A DNA stretch of 64,000 nt, from positions 8,494,001-8,558,000 of the forward strand of contig OX621250.1 of NCBI GenBank assembly GCA_951640165.1, given 5' to 3'. Below, one piece after another: positions 52,390-63,500 of the stretch; within the stretch, counting starts at the first letter, position 1, and every line of letters starts with the position of its first letter. The notes under the pieces were generated by a model. It searched no databases, was not told the origin of the DNA, and saw only the letters and a list, made by a program, of their open reading frames with translations. This DNA comes from Pseudoips prasinana (taxonomy: Eukaryota > Arthropoda > Insecta > Lepidoptera > Nolidae). Made by a program: the position numbers and the translations under genes.

Positions 52390-52462
52390 TAATCCTAATT
52401 GTTAAGCCAGAGGTCGTGGGTTCGATACCCACCCAGGACAAATCTTTGTGTGATGAGCATTA
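52390..52462 (+). repeat. SINE B-box fragment
   Basis: AAGCCAGAGGTCGTGGGTTC GATACCCACC: a B box as in family B (20990) with the conserved body TTTGTGTGATGAGCAT. The LINE tail starts right after it. Confidence 0.5.
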
Positions 52463-52765
52463 CGTGTGATGGTTTGGCCATTTAGAAAGGATGAATGAAA
52501 GAAGATTGACCAAAGAAGTATACCTGGCCTGTGTTAATGGAACAACCGGAAGGGGAAGACCTCGTCGAACATTCTCTGACCAAATCGGAGACGTTCTCAA
52601 GAAAGGGCAGGTCAGAAGTACCATAAACCGGCGAGCATGTATGAAGAATATAATGACAGTAATCGAGGCAAAAGACGTGTGCAAAAATCGTGACAAATGG
52701 AAATCCGTTGTCTCTGCCTACCCCTCTGGGAAACAGGCGTGAGTCTATGTATGTATGTATGAGCA
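52463..52765 (+). pseudogene. LINE RT C-terminal tail with (TATG)n end
   Basis: An open frame: [75 protein letters not shown], stop; then GTCTATGTATGTATGTATG. It is the post-RT end of an endonuclease-RT LINE (RTE-like by style). Everything upstream is lost. An almost identical copy lies inverted at 55205-55708. Confidence 0.8.
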
Positions 52766-53699
52766 TGATTATTTGTTCTGTGCTTCAACCAATACTAGTT
52801 ATTGATAGAAGGTTCTGTGTCTGAATTTGATTTACCTATTTTATGTAAGTATGTATTTAAAAGTATAGGTAAACGTATCTCAGTTCTGTATCAGTACCCC
52901 TATTGATGTAAAGATAAGTAGGTATAATTTTTAAATAGTTGAACGTATAATACATATACGTACAAATATTTTAAAAATTCTTAACAAATGGTCGCACAAG
53001 CGATATAGCTCCATGTACGTGCAAAATGCGGGCGGCAGTGAGAAGTTATTGCAGTTGTGGGACATACATATTAATATTCAACCAGTTGCATCTGCTCTCA
53101 GTATTATATATTACCTCTATATTATATAAACAAATATATTGCGCAATAAGAGCCTACAAAGATTTGTAGGCTATTATTGCAGATGCAAGCAGCTATTGCA
53201 GAAGCATTGGGCAGAGCTCGACAAAGAAGTAATTTTGGCCAATAGGTATACGCTATTCAAAATTATCTGCTTAACCATCGCCAAAATTCGGGGCCAGAAT
53301 TTCCATTTCAATATGTCATTGGAAACTACGTGTAAACTCTAGAAAATCTGTGTTTAAAAATATGTGTATTCCTGAGCATATACATAATGAAATAAAATAA
53401 TGAAATTTATTCAGCACTTGGGTATTTACATACACTTATATACTTGTCAAGCTCACAATGCAAGACATAAACACAGTTTAAAAACAGTAAGTAATTAAAG
53501 CAACAAAATATTTTAGATTAGTCCGTCCGTGCGGTCTGTTTCGTCACATATATTTTTAATATCCTTAAATAAATAATAAATAGCAAGTTACTTAGCTATT
53601 ATTGTTACATTTAGCAATAGTATATTAAAATTAAAGAATTGAAAACAACGAGCAGTTGGCTAGCGCAAAAGGTTCTCAACCAGTAGCTTAATTTAAGCG
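52766..53699. other. AT-rich spacer
   Basis: The frame 53139-53342 (plus) is open but shows no recognisable features. No repeat recognised. Confidence 0.45.
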
Positions 53700-53930
53700 A
53701 CTAATACCTTAGGCACCCTTATGAGCTTCGGGCCACAGCTCAGGCGGCCGCTGAATAAAGATGGAATTCGAAATGGGGGGTCAGATCACTTGCTCGGGAT
53801 TACCGATCACGTGTAAAGGGGTCACCGCGATCCTCGCCGCTGAGGATCCTACCCTAGCTAGCCTGCGGCTTTCTCTAGCTACCTAGGTGGACGACCCGGA
53901 GAAGAAAGCCACAAAGAAACTCCGATCTTG
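53700..53930. other. GC-richer island of unknown origin
   Basis: GCGGCCGCTGAATAAAGATG .. GATCACGTGTAAAGGGGTCA .. CGCGATCCTCGCCGCTGAGG stands out in an AT-rich setting. The longest ATG frame is ~41 codons. It looks like a piece of a transposable element or of a host exon; I cannot tell which. Confidence 0.35.
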
Positions 53931-54034
53931 CTGTTTTCGTCTTCTTTTGCTTTTTGTTTTCGTTTTTTTTTAATATAAGTAATATATTTATCATAATGTT
54001 GGGTTTCGATTGAGATACAGTAGAACCTGTAATT

Positions 54035-54295
54035 AATACACTCATCATCATCATCATCCTGATATCGTATACTGTTGGACTTAGGCATTCTCCAAAGGTT
54101 TCTATAACGTTGCCATTTGGAGGGTTTGCCTCAGTCACCGCGCTTGCCATGCGAGTTGGCTACCCCAGTGGGGTGGTAGTGGCTAATACTCAGGTGGCGC
54201 TGCTGCCCGACTAACTGGTGTATCCCTTAGTCGCTTTTTACGACATCAACAGGATGGGGTGGCCCTGTTATTCTTTCTGGGCCGGAAACCAAATA
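54035..54295. repeat. Dispersed repeat with ATCATCATC start and GGCCGGAAACC end
   Basis: CTCATCATCATCATCATCCTG .. GCATTCTCCAAAGG .. GCGCTTGCCATGCGAGTTGG .. TGCCCGACTAACTGG .. GGGCCGGAAACC. Parts recur at 39790-39870, 51340-51520 and, inverted, 24285-24370. Confidence 0.6.
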
Positions 54296-54567
54296 TGTAT
54301 GAAAATAGTTGTATGGTCGTAAATAGAAACAATAGGTTAGTAACATACGAATACGCCAGCCAGAGGGTTTAAAAAAAAACCCAGACGATTAAAGTTATAT
54401 CTTAATTATATAAAAATTGAATGTTACAATTTTGAACTCGTCTTGAAAGCGTCTAGACTCGGACGATGGTGGTACCGAAGTGAAATACATATTCAGAATT
54501 ACATTGTAACTAATGTGGGAAAAAGGTAAAGCGCACATCTTCTGTCAGCAATAATGAAGTAGGTGCT

Positions 54568-54608
54568 AGGTGACACGAGGCGGCGACACGGGGCGGCGAC
54601 ACGAGGCA
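54568..54608. repeat. Short 13-bp tandem repeat
   Basis: GACACGAGGCGGC, GACACGGGGCGGC, GACACGAGGCAC: three units. Local slippage product. Confidence 0.7.
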
Positions 54609-55204
54609 CAAGCTCAGCAATTACGACACTTGCGTATGATGAAATATAAGTGTGTGAAGTTAACTGCATCACGCCGCTACGCAGCATATTCGGTGTAGGC
54701 AGGACACGTAACTAGTACGTAAATAATATTAAAATCACATGAATTTTAAATAATATCCATACTTCAATATAATTATTTTTAACCCGAGTACCTACGGTTA
54801 CCTTTAAAAAGAGAATTAAACTAAAATAAAAATAAACAAAACTGATACTGATACAACCTATATTGAAAAATTTCTCACCTTAAATTCTGTTTGTTTTTCG
54901 TTTCATCTGGTGCAATAGCCTGAGTTAGTGCAAGCTCTATCTTTATTTAAATTTATATCGAAGTGGATTGCCCGACCGCGGCTATTGCCCCAGATGTAGG
55001 GAAAGAAAACTATAATACATATAAATTATACAAAAAAAAATACATTTGTCTCATTAGTAAATTTTCTCTTTAATGTATTGTGCACTAAAATGTATTTTTA
55101 AGCCCCGACGCAAAAAGAGCGGCCAACACTAGAGGTCCCTCTAGGGCAAGTCACGTAATTGTAGTATAAACAATTTAATTAACTGAACTTTATTTATACT
55201 TTTA
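54609..55204. other. AT-rich spacer
   Basis: An imperfect inverted repeat (CATCTGGTGCAATAGCC near 54904 and GGCTATTGCCCCAGATG near 54978) brackets ~60 bp and may be a small MITE. No gene. Confidence 0.5.
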
Positions 55205-55708
55205 CATACATACATAGACTCACGCCTGTTTCCCAGAGGGGTAGGCAGAGACAACGGATTTCCATTTGTCACGATCTTTGCATACTTCTTTTGCCTCGAT
55301 TACTGTCATTATATTCTTCATACATGCTCGCCGGTTTAGGGTACTTCTGACCTGCCCTTTCTTGAGAACATCTCCAATTTGGTCAGAGAATGTTCGACGT
55401 GGTCTTCCCCTTCCGGTTGTCCCATTCACACAGGCCAGGTATACTTCTTTTGTCAATCTTCTTTCATTGATCCTTTCTAAATGGCCAAACCATCTCAGCA
55501 TGCCTTTTTCAATCTTTGTGACTACATCCTCTTTCACACCACAACGCTCTCTTACATCAGTATTTCGAATTCTGTCTCTCAAAGTCACACCACACATACT
55601 TCTCAGAGCTCTCATTTCCACTGCATTTATTTTACTTTCATTCTTTTTCTGCCATACCCAACTTTCACTTCCATACATTAAAGTTGGCACTAACACTCCA
55701 TCGTGCAC
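55205..55708 (-). pseudogene. LINE RT C-terminal tail with (CATA)n end, inverted partner of 52463-52765
   Basis: Minus-strand frame of 162 codons: [79 protein letters not shown], then the same end as 52463-52742. It reaches ~70 codons further 5' into the RT thumb. No stops. The copy is 5'-truncated near 55710. RTE-like by sequence style. Confidence 0.82.
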
Positions 55709-55769
55709 GGCTAGTCGAGCCTTCTTTGATACTTATACTTTTAAATAGTACAAATAGATTTATAAGCTG

Positions 55770-55872
55770 TGTGGTGACGGTGGCGAATATCACCCATGTC
55801 ACCCCGTGGGGGGGGGGGGGGCTTTTGGCCAGCAGTGGACTTTTTACAGCTGTTATGATGATGACAAATTGA
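55770..55872 (+). repeat. Poly-G tract and RTE-like LINE terminus
   Basis: A run of ~15 G (55807-55821) precedes TTTTGGCCAGCAGTGGACTT and ATGATGATGAC, the typical end of RTE-type tails. Confidence 0.6.
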
Positions 55873-55919
55873 TTATTACGTGACTTATATTTCATCATAA
55901 GGAATTACAAGTTTATTTA

Positions 55920-56115
55920 TGACTAGTTGTGCCGCGGTTTCACCCGCGTTAAGCTTTATAAATCTTTATAATCACAGCTCTTCCCCCGAAGGTCATAGCG
56001 TGATAATATGTAGCCTATATGTTGACCTGACCTCTTAGTAATATTCATGCAAAATTTGAAGTAAATCCATGCAGTACTTTTTGAGTTTAGCCCGGACATA
56101 CATACAGACAAAAAA
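55920..56115 (+). repeat. AGTTGTGCCGCGGTTTCACC-type dispersed repeat
   Basis: GTTGTGCCGCGGTTTCACCC .. GTGATAATATGTAGCCTATA .. GTAAATCCATGCAGTACTTT .. CATACAGACAAAAA. Non-coding, head-to-tail with a second copy at 56227. Confidence 0.65.
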
Positions 56116-56226
56116 CGCCCCAAGTATCCTTTAAAAAAATATTCAATGTACAGTTTTGACTTTCCTACGATTTTATTAGATAGTCATATGGTTTAGTTAA
56201 ATCACTAATTTATTATTGTATTGAAT

Positions 56227-56470
56227 ACTAGCTGTGCCCCGCGGTTTTACCCGCGTTAAACTTTATAAATTATCACAGCTCCTCCCTCGTAGGCGAGAGC
56301 GTGATAATATGTAGCCTATATGTTGACCCGACCTCTTAGGAATATTTATGCAAAATTTGAAGTAAATCCATGCAGTACTTTTTGAGTTTAGTAAATACAT
56401 ACAGACAAACAGACAAAAATTCTAAAACCTATGTTTTTGGCTTCGACATCTTATTTTATTGTAGATCACG
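56227..56470 (+). repeat. AGCTGTGCCCCGCGGTTTTA-type dispersed repeat
   Basis: Same family as the preceding entry and closely similar to it, including ATATTCAATGTACAG downstream, which suggests a local tandem duplication of ~300 bp (55920-56220 and 56227-56600). Confidence 0.7.
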
Positions 56471-56599
56471 CCCCAAGTATCCTTTTTAAAAAATATTCAA
56501 TGTACAGTTTTGACTTTCCTACGATTTTATTATATGTACCAATAGATAGTCATATTAGTTAGTTAGGGTTAGTTAAATCACTAATTTATTATTGTATTG

Positions 56600-56953
56600 A
56601 AAATAGTTAGTTAAGTATTTCAATATTTATAGTTTAAGATATATTTTACTTCATCTTGTCTGCATGATTCTACCTATACTGAGTTAAGTATTCAATATTA
56701 TTATTATTATGACGCACCTATTATAGTGCTTATAGCGACGGTCGCGCTTTAATGATACCACCCTTAATTAATATGTCAACTAGCTTTCAGCTTTACTGAG
56801 TCACTTAAAACCCATTTAGCGTGGTGTAAATATCTGCATTATTAATGGAATATAAAATAATGTAAAGCTAAATGTAATGTAGATAGAAAGTTAATAAGTA
56901 ATAATGCTTAATCTGTGTTTTTATTACTACTACACAATACATTATGTAAATTT
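56600..56953. other. Spacer with short LINE 3'-UTR scrap
   Basis: 56697-56765 (TTATTATTATGACGCACC .. GACGGTCGCGCTTTAATG) matches 47583-47632, part of the 3' UTR of the LINE at 47293. The rest is AT-rich without features. Confidence 0.5.
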
Positions 56954-57278
56954 GCGCGGGACATATTATAGTGCACAAGTGTGTGCGCAAACACAGGAGC
57001 ACTTTCTATTCCATCACTCTCATGATCCGATGGGACGCCTAGCAACACGACCGGAAAGAGGTCAGGCACAGGACCGATGGCTTTACGTGCTCTCCCAGGC
57101 ACGGGGGTATATATTTTAAAATATATAATACCGCCAACTCCCAGACTTCAAGCTGATTCTGAGAAATTTTTCTTTTTACAGAAAAGTCCCATAATCACTT
57201 TTGGCCCGACCCGGGATTTGAACCCAGGACCTCGTTCTTTGAGGGTGAACAAGCTACCGCTAGACCAACGAGGCAGTC
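56954..57278 (-). mobile_element. tRNA-headed composite retroposon, family S
   Basis: Minus-strand head GACTGCCTCGTTGGTCTAGC with B box GGTTCAAATCCC, then the body through GTAAAGCCATCGGTCCTGTG to ACTATAATATGTCCCGCGC. A short ATATTTTAAAATATATAAT insertion or variation is present near 57110. Confidence 0.7.
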
Positions 57279-57515
57279 ATCTAGATACTCACTGTGTAGT
57301 TCGGTCTATAATCTCACATATCGTTTATGGACTTGGATATGAATAAATATAGTGGAATAAATAAATTATATATTCATCGAAAGTCATTTTCGCAAGCAAA
57401 TATTGGATTAGTGTGAATAGAATTTCATTGCTGAGTCCTCCATATCATATTGGTTGGGAATCGAATTGTGATGGGTATTAATATTTCATGTCAACAATAC
57501 GATGATTGCGCTATG

Positions 57516-57654
57516 TACAGACGCCAGCACATCAAGCTACCCCAATCTGTCAAATTTACCCAATTGAAAGTGAACCTTGTGCTTATATGATAAAGTTGTA
57601 AATCTATAAAAGAAATTTGACAGATTGGGGTAGCTGGATGTGTTGCCGTCTGTA
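57516..57654. mobile_element. TA-flanked MITE (copy 4, inverted relative to copies 1-3)
   Basis: TA, CAGACGCCAGCACATCAAGC .. GGGTAGCTGGATGTGTTGCCGTCTG, TA. The arm asymmetry (CAAGCTACCCC first) shows it is in the opposite orientation. It lies outside the composite repeat, so it is an independent insertion. Confidence 0.85.
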
Positions 57655-57714
57655 CGTTTATATTTTATGTATGACTGTAAACGACTTATGTTATCTGTCC
57701 TTTTGGTCTCTTGT

Positions 57715-57800
57715 CAGTGACCCTGACTGCCAAGCCAGAGGTCGTGGATTAGATTCCCATCCGGGACAATTTTTTGTGTGATGAATACGATCATCTGTCC
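57715..57800 (+). repeat. SINE B-box fragment
   Basis: CAAGCCAGAGGTCGTGGATTAG ATTCCCATCC (first 20: CAAGCCAGAGGTCGTGGATT), then GTGTGATGAATACG, as at 52400. A palindromic MITE follows. Confidence 0.5.
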
Positions 57801-57801
57801 A

Positions 57802-58044
57802 GGGGTTCTACCGACTAAGTCGCCGAACATCGATTTCTTAAATGGCGTTCAAATAAATAAAGGTTAAAAATGACTTAATCAATCGTTAAATCGGCTTCCA
57901 TGAGCACATGTGACGTCATAAATAGTCCGGAATCGATTGTCAACGTTGAAGCCGATTTAACGATTGATTAAGTCATTGTTAACCTTTATTTATTAGAACG
58001 CCATTTAAGAAATCGATGTTCGGCGACTTAGCCGGTAGAGCCCC
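57802..58044. mobile_element. Palindromic MITE, family 2 (full)
   Basis: GGGGTTCTACCGACTAAGTC to GACTTAGCCGGTAGAGCCCC, ~243 bp, nearly one perfect palindrome centred on ACATGTGACGTCATAAAT. Same family as 31585-31818. Confidence 0.85.
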
Positions 58045-58059
58045 AGTGACTGGATGTAG

Positions 58060-58340
58060 ATAACATCCTACTCATATATTAATGCGAAAGTTTGTGAGTA
58101 TGGATGTATGGACGTTTGTTACTCTTTCAGAGACTTACTTACTTCTTACTCAGAGACACGCAAAGAGCTATGGGAGCTATGCTCGGAGCTTTCCTTGCGA
58201 TTATAGCCCTCTCGGTCACTCCTTTCATCGAATCAATTATTTCTAAATCCGCAGACGAACCAAAGTAACCGACATAGTATGAAGGATTGCCAAGCTGAAG
58301 TGGGAGAGAACCGACGGGCGCTTTTTTAACCCGTGACATA
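58060..58340 (+). repeat. Dispersed-repeat end joined to an RTE-type LINE coding scrap
   Basis: 58065-58130 (TATTAATGCGAAAGTTTGTG, GTTTGTTACTCTTTC) is the end of the AGCTGTGCCCC-type repeat. 58150-58325 has decayed RTE-type coding remnants: QRAMGAMLG, RRTKVTDI, RIAKLKWERTDGR. Not functional. Confidence 0.6.
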
Positions 58341-58540
58341 AAAAGAGGGGTTTTATAAATTTAACGTCAATGTCTGTCTGTGTGTCTGTATGTACGTCTG
58401 TGGCATCGTAGTTCTCAAACGGATAAACCGATTTCGATGCAGTGGTTGTACTTACTATATTTAATACAACTGTTTACTTTAAATTTAAATCTTGGTGTAC
58501 AATAAAGAGTATTTGTATTGTATTGTATTGTGTTTTTTAT
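58341..58540 (+). repeat. LINE-like 3' end with GTACAATAAAGAG(TATTG)n
   Basis: GTCTGTCTGTGTGTCTGTAT tract, CGGATAAACCGATTTCGATG, then TGGTGTACAATAAAGAGTAT and TATTG repeats. Its end matches the complement of 51035-51080. Confidence 0.6.
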
Positions 58541-59136
58541 TTGAAAGCCAGTTTTCTTGCGATCGTTCTTCGATATGTTTCATCAATATAGGTCCAGCAG
58601 TATAAGAGTATCAGCTCTTTTCCAAAATTTTGTAATTATAGTGGCAGTCAGGGGTTTTGTTATATTTTTTGTTAATGAATACGCAGAACCAATAAGGCAG
58701 TCGTCTTAACACTGGTAGACTAGTAGGTAGATTAAGTAGTATTTTATTTCCACGAAAAAAAGATAAGTACAATTAGTTACACTACATTATTTCGAAGCAA
58801 TTACCTCAGCGGTGCCTCTGGCTAGGTGAGATACTAATATTTTATAACAATAACATTTAATTTAGTTTAAGTTGTCTATAGTATAGTGTTTAGTGATTTG
58901 TAAACAATATTTGATGACTGTTTGACAGCTTAGGGTCTGACTAAGCCTTCGCTGTCCGTCCGTCCATTCGTTTATCTGTCAGCTAGTTGTACGTTATGAA
59001 CCGTCGTAGGTAGACAGTTAAAATATTACAATTAAAAAATAATAGAATAGATAAGAATATAAATATATAATAGAATTAAAGGACTTGCCAATTTAATAAA
59101 CTTTTTTTATTCTTGATTTAAACTTAACAATCTCCG
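58541..59136. other. AT-rich spacer with GGGTTCCGTA-type scrap
   Basis: 58930-59030 (CTGACTAAGCCTTCGCTGTC .. GTTATGAACCGTCGTAGGTA) is a diverged piece of the repeat at 45982-46277. No gene. Confidence 0.55.
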
Positions 59137-59139
59137 TAA

Positions 59140-60063
59140 AATCTGGATGCGGAATATTTCGTGTATGAGCCCAAAACGGACTTGGACAGTTTTTTCAAAA
59201 CAGCTCATCATAAAGGCATCTCCGAGCTACAAATTGCTTTAGGGTCAACTTTAATAAGAGTATGCCTTTTTTTTTGTATGGGACTTGCACCGACTAAACC
59301 TACCTGCCGTGGACTTCCCTTGGCACCTGATGGGGGAGTCCCGGGAACGCGGGTATGCTGCTCCGGTACCCCCCTTTTTTCGCCATGTCCCAGATGGTCG
59401 GGACAAGTACCCTGGGAGGGCTCCTTTGGATTGCCCTCCCCTTTTGCCGACTCCTGCCAGTACAACACAGCGACTGCGCCACAAACAGATCGCTGTCATC
59501 CCGGAGCCGCTTGTAGGCGACAGTAGAGGACACTTCTCACACTGCCGCCACGGCCCCGAGGGGAGTTGGGCTAACGGCTGCCGCCGCCACCCCGACGCCT
59601 CCTCCGCCTACGAGCGGGATCGGCTCGCTCCCGATCCCGTTCGGCGGCCTCCTTCTGCAGCAAAACTGCCTCACAGAAGGAGACCACGGCGTCCCATTTG
59701 GTGGAGTCACCAGCCAGCATCGCATACACGACTGCTGGCGGCGAAAGATCCCGTCCAATCTCAGCGACCAGGACTCGTCTCTCGGCCCCCAGGCCGGGCA
59801 CTCCTCCAGCGTATGCTGGGCAGAGTCCAGGTCGCTCCCGCAATGGTGACAATGTGTCGTCACTTCTCGGCCGATCCGGCACAGATAATCACCGAAACAC
59901 CCGTGTCCGGTGAGTATCTGAGTATGCCTACAGCTCACTACCTATACTACTACTATAGCCATAAACTTCGACTCAGAATGCCCAAATTTCAGCACGCAGA
60001 TATATCGCTGTCTAACAAAAAACTGATTAAGGAAAAAATTAATCAATTGAATTCTAGCGTCTA
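59140..60063 (+). pseudogene. Coding-like sequence of unknown identity, interrupted by an R1-like LINE
   Basis: If the LINE and one TSD copy are ignored, 59140-59267 is followed directly by 59930. One frame then reads from EPKTDLDSFFKTAHHKGISE across the junction for ~70 codons to a stop; another reads LYYYYSHKLRLRMPKFQHAD and ends NQLNSSV, stop 60061-60063. I recognise neither. The composition is less AT-rich than the neighbours. It may be a fragment of a host exon, an old retrocopy, or chance. Confidence 0.25.
59258..59929 (-). mobile_element. R1-like LINE 3'-end copy with TSD (652 bp)
   Basis: The body 59268-59919 is very similar to 1270-1925, covering the 3' UTR and the ORF2 C terminus (ILTGHGCFGDYLCRIGREVT, THCHHCGSDLDSAQHTLEEC). 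A T run at 59266-59276 is the poly-A. The direct repeat GAGTATGCCT is at 59258-59267 and 59920-59929. 5'-truncated; a few small indels relative to the first copy. Confidence 0.9.
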
Positions 60064-60564
60064 GTTATTTGAACTTCTGAAACTTTTATTTTTCGTATTT
60101 CCCAGTCACGGGTTTCCACAGCAGTGTTACTAGTATTACAAAACAAACTCTTGCTTATTAATAATGGGATCCGGATAGAGTATTGACAATCCTAACCTCA
60201 TATTAGCCAGCAAGGGTTTCGTAATAAGCGGGAAACATGGCAGTGAGGTAGGTTTAATGGTAACATTTTTATTATCCATCCTTTATATTAAACCAACACA
60301 TTTCTTTTATAACTTGAGATAAAGCGACATTGGCGTTAATGTCCCATAAACATGGGGAAACCAGATTGCGTTACGATACAGAAAACAATAGAAATTTGAT
60401 GTTGAATTACTTTTATTTAGAAAAATAATGTGAAATTTGTTTATAAAGTATCTGAATAATAGCGAAGATAATTCTTGTATTATATTATTATATCATGCAA
60501 CTGTATGTTAAGTACTTGTACAGTTGCATGAAAACTGCCATGTGACACACGTTTAGTAAAAATA
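60064..60564. other. AT-rich spacer
   Basis: Contains an inverted repeat CATGCAACTGTA / TACAGTTGCATG (60496-60530). No gene. Confidence 0.5.
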
Positions 60565-63500
60565 AAATAAATAAAATAGCCTTTTATTCAGATCTCTTAG
60601 TACAATGAATTTTTAAACGTATGTAAAGGACTAAGCATTAACATCTTAAACTTAATATATATGAATAAATTTAAACTAAGATTTGTTGCTTGGTTATCTT
60701 TCCTAGATCTGTTTGCCAATCGGCAAAGGCCTCCTCCAACCTTTTCCATTCCTTTCTTTCTTGAGCCACTCTGTTCCATGTGACTCCTGCCACTTGTCTA
60801 ATATCATCGTCCCACCTTTTCTTTGGTCGGCCTCTTTTCCTTTTGCTTTCCCTTGGATACCACCATGTCACCCTTTTGCTCCATTTGTCGTGTCCTCTTA
60901 CAACGTGACCAGCCCATCGCCATTTGAGTCTTTTGATTTTGCTTATTACATCGCTAGTTTTTGTTTTGTTTCTAATGACGATTTTTTTTACTCTATCGGA
61001 CTTTTTAATGTTTAGCATACTCCTTTCCATTGCATACTGGCAAGTTGCTAGTTTGTCTGAGGTGACCTGATTTAAGAACCATGACTGACACCCGTACGTA
61101 AGGACAAGTAGAATGCAGGTGTTAAAAAGTTTGCTTTTTAGGTTTATATGGAGCTCTTTATCTTTCATGGCCTCTCTTAGACTCCAGTATCTCTTCCAGC
61201 CATTTGTAATTCTTCTGTCCACTTCCTTCAGCATAGGATCTTTTTGAGTTATGAGCTGCCCTAGATATACGTACTCGTCTGTATAGTTGATTTCTGTGGT
61301 TCCTAGATCTATAGTATGTTTGTACCCGTTTGTCATCACCCTAGTTTTATCGGGATTCATTACCAGCCCTACCTTCTCACTTTCTTTCGCAAGTTCCTTT
61401 ATCATTCTGGTTAAGTCTTCTGTTGTTTTTGCTAATAACACTATGTCATCAGCAAATCTTAAGTGTGATAGCAATTGACCGTCTATATTAATTCCGAGAT
61501 GTTCCCAATTGAGTCTTCGGAAGACTGATTCTAATACTGCGGAGAATAATTTCGGAGATAGAGGGTCTCCCTGCCTTACGCCTTTTTCCACTCTGAAAGG
61601 AGTACTTTTCTTTTCTAGTTGGATTCTTGCTCTGCTGCAGCTATATATATTTCTTATTAATCGAATATATTTAAGCTCAATTCCTTGTTCTAGTAACGCC
61701 TCCCATATTTTGTCATGATGTAGAGAATCGAATGCTTTACTATAATCAATGAATGCGATGTAGTATGTGAGTTGGTAGGCGTTGTAGTTCTCCAGAATTT
61801 GACGCACTACGTGAATGTGGTCGATCACTGAGTAGTCTTTGCGGAATCCTGCTTGCTCTATAGGTTGGTTTTCGTCTAGGGTTCTTTCTATCCGTTTTAA
61901 GATGATCTTAGCAAAAATCTTATATACATTGGACATAAGACTTATAGGGCGATAATTTCCTATGTCATATTTATCACCTTTCTTATACAAAAGGATGATG
62001 AGAGACTCGGTCCATTGCTGGGGGATGGTTTCAGTATTCATGATTTTATTGAATATATCTGTGAGGACAGGTAGCAGTATCTCTTTGCTGCTTCTTATGA
62101 CTTCATTGCTTATGCCGTCAGGCCCGGGTGCTTTCTCACTCTTTTGGGTATCGATAGCCTTGCTGACTTCAGCTTGGAGAATGCTGGGGGTGATCGAGGT
62201 TTCCTCTAGACTGATTTCAGCTTGCGTAGTGTTATTTCGATAAAGATTTTTGTAGTATGACGTAGCTGTTTTTAATATGTCAATTCTGTTATTCTCGAAT
62301 TTTCCTCGGTTGTCTTTCATTTTTACGATCCAGTTCTTCGTGCTGGTCAATTCTTTGAGTGCTTTTTTAGTTCCACCGGTTTTCCGTATGTAATTTTCGA
62401 TCGTTCGCATCCTTTGTTGTTTTCTATCCTTTCTGATATTTTCCTTGATATCTTTGCTGATTTTGGCTAATTTCTGTCTTCTGTTTTGTGTGCTTCTTTC
62501 GTTAGTAAGGTGATTTCTTTCTTCTAGGAGTTTTATAGTGGCTGTTGATAGTTTTTCTTTTGCATCAATTTTCTTATCTGCTATGAGTTTAGTTTGGGTT
62601 CTGATAATATTCTCTAGATACTTGTATTTATCTTGGGTTTCTAGTTCCGTAGTGTTCTCTTTGAAGTCTCTAAGTTCAGCTCTTAGGGCTGTTGATATTT
62701 GCTCTAATTGCTGTTCATCGAGTTTTATGTTTCCTGAGTCTTGTCTCGGTCTAGTCTTCTTTGGTTGTTTTATTTTGAGCTCAGTTCTAAGTAGCCTATG
62801 GTTGGTGTTGAAGTTAAATCTTTTAATGACAGTAAAGTTTGTGAAGTAGCTGTTTCTGTTGGTCATAATAAAATCAATTTCATTTTTTGTTTTACCATCC
62901 GGCGAGGGTCCACATGCTCTTTCGGTTCTTCTTGAAAATAGTATTTAAGATTGTTAATTTGTTTTCTAGCGCGAAGTTTGTAATTTTTTCCCCATTTCTG
63001 CTTCTGGTCTTGTTACTGTATGAAAATTGTCCTAGTATTGCGTTTTCTCCTGGGCGTCTTGTTCCAATTTGACCATTGAAGTCGCCCATGACTATAAGGT
63101 TTTTGTGGGTATGCTCTTGAATGGCTTCGTTTAAATTATGGTAGAAGTTATTTATCGTTTCCAAATTTGATTGCTCTGTAGGTGAATATACCTGTACAAT
63201 AGACCATGGCTTTTTATATCCTGGTAGTTTCAGATTCATAATCGCTATGCGTTCTGAGATTCCTATGAATTCTTCCACATATTGTTTTAAGTGTTGTTTA
63301 ATAATCCCACCCCATATTGGCCTTGAGTCTCCCCTATTTGATATAGTAAATAGTCTGGGTGACAAGTAATACTTTCACCCATTCTTCTCACTTCGCTCAA
63401 ACCAATTATGTCCCATTTGATAGACTTTAGTGCATATGTCAGTTCCGTAAGGTTTTCTTCTTTTCCCAAGGTGAGTACATTGAGAGATGCTATGTAAAGT

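Noticed and set aside
59285..60064. 259-codon plus-strand ORF
   Set aside because: Mostly antisense to the short R1-like copy, running by chance into the flanking frame.
61287..62849. Plus-strand ORFs opposite the RTE-type LINE
   Set aside because: Antisense shadows of the well-supported RT frame.
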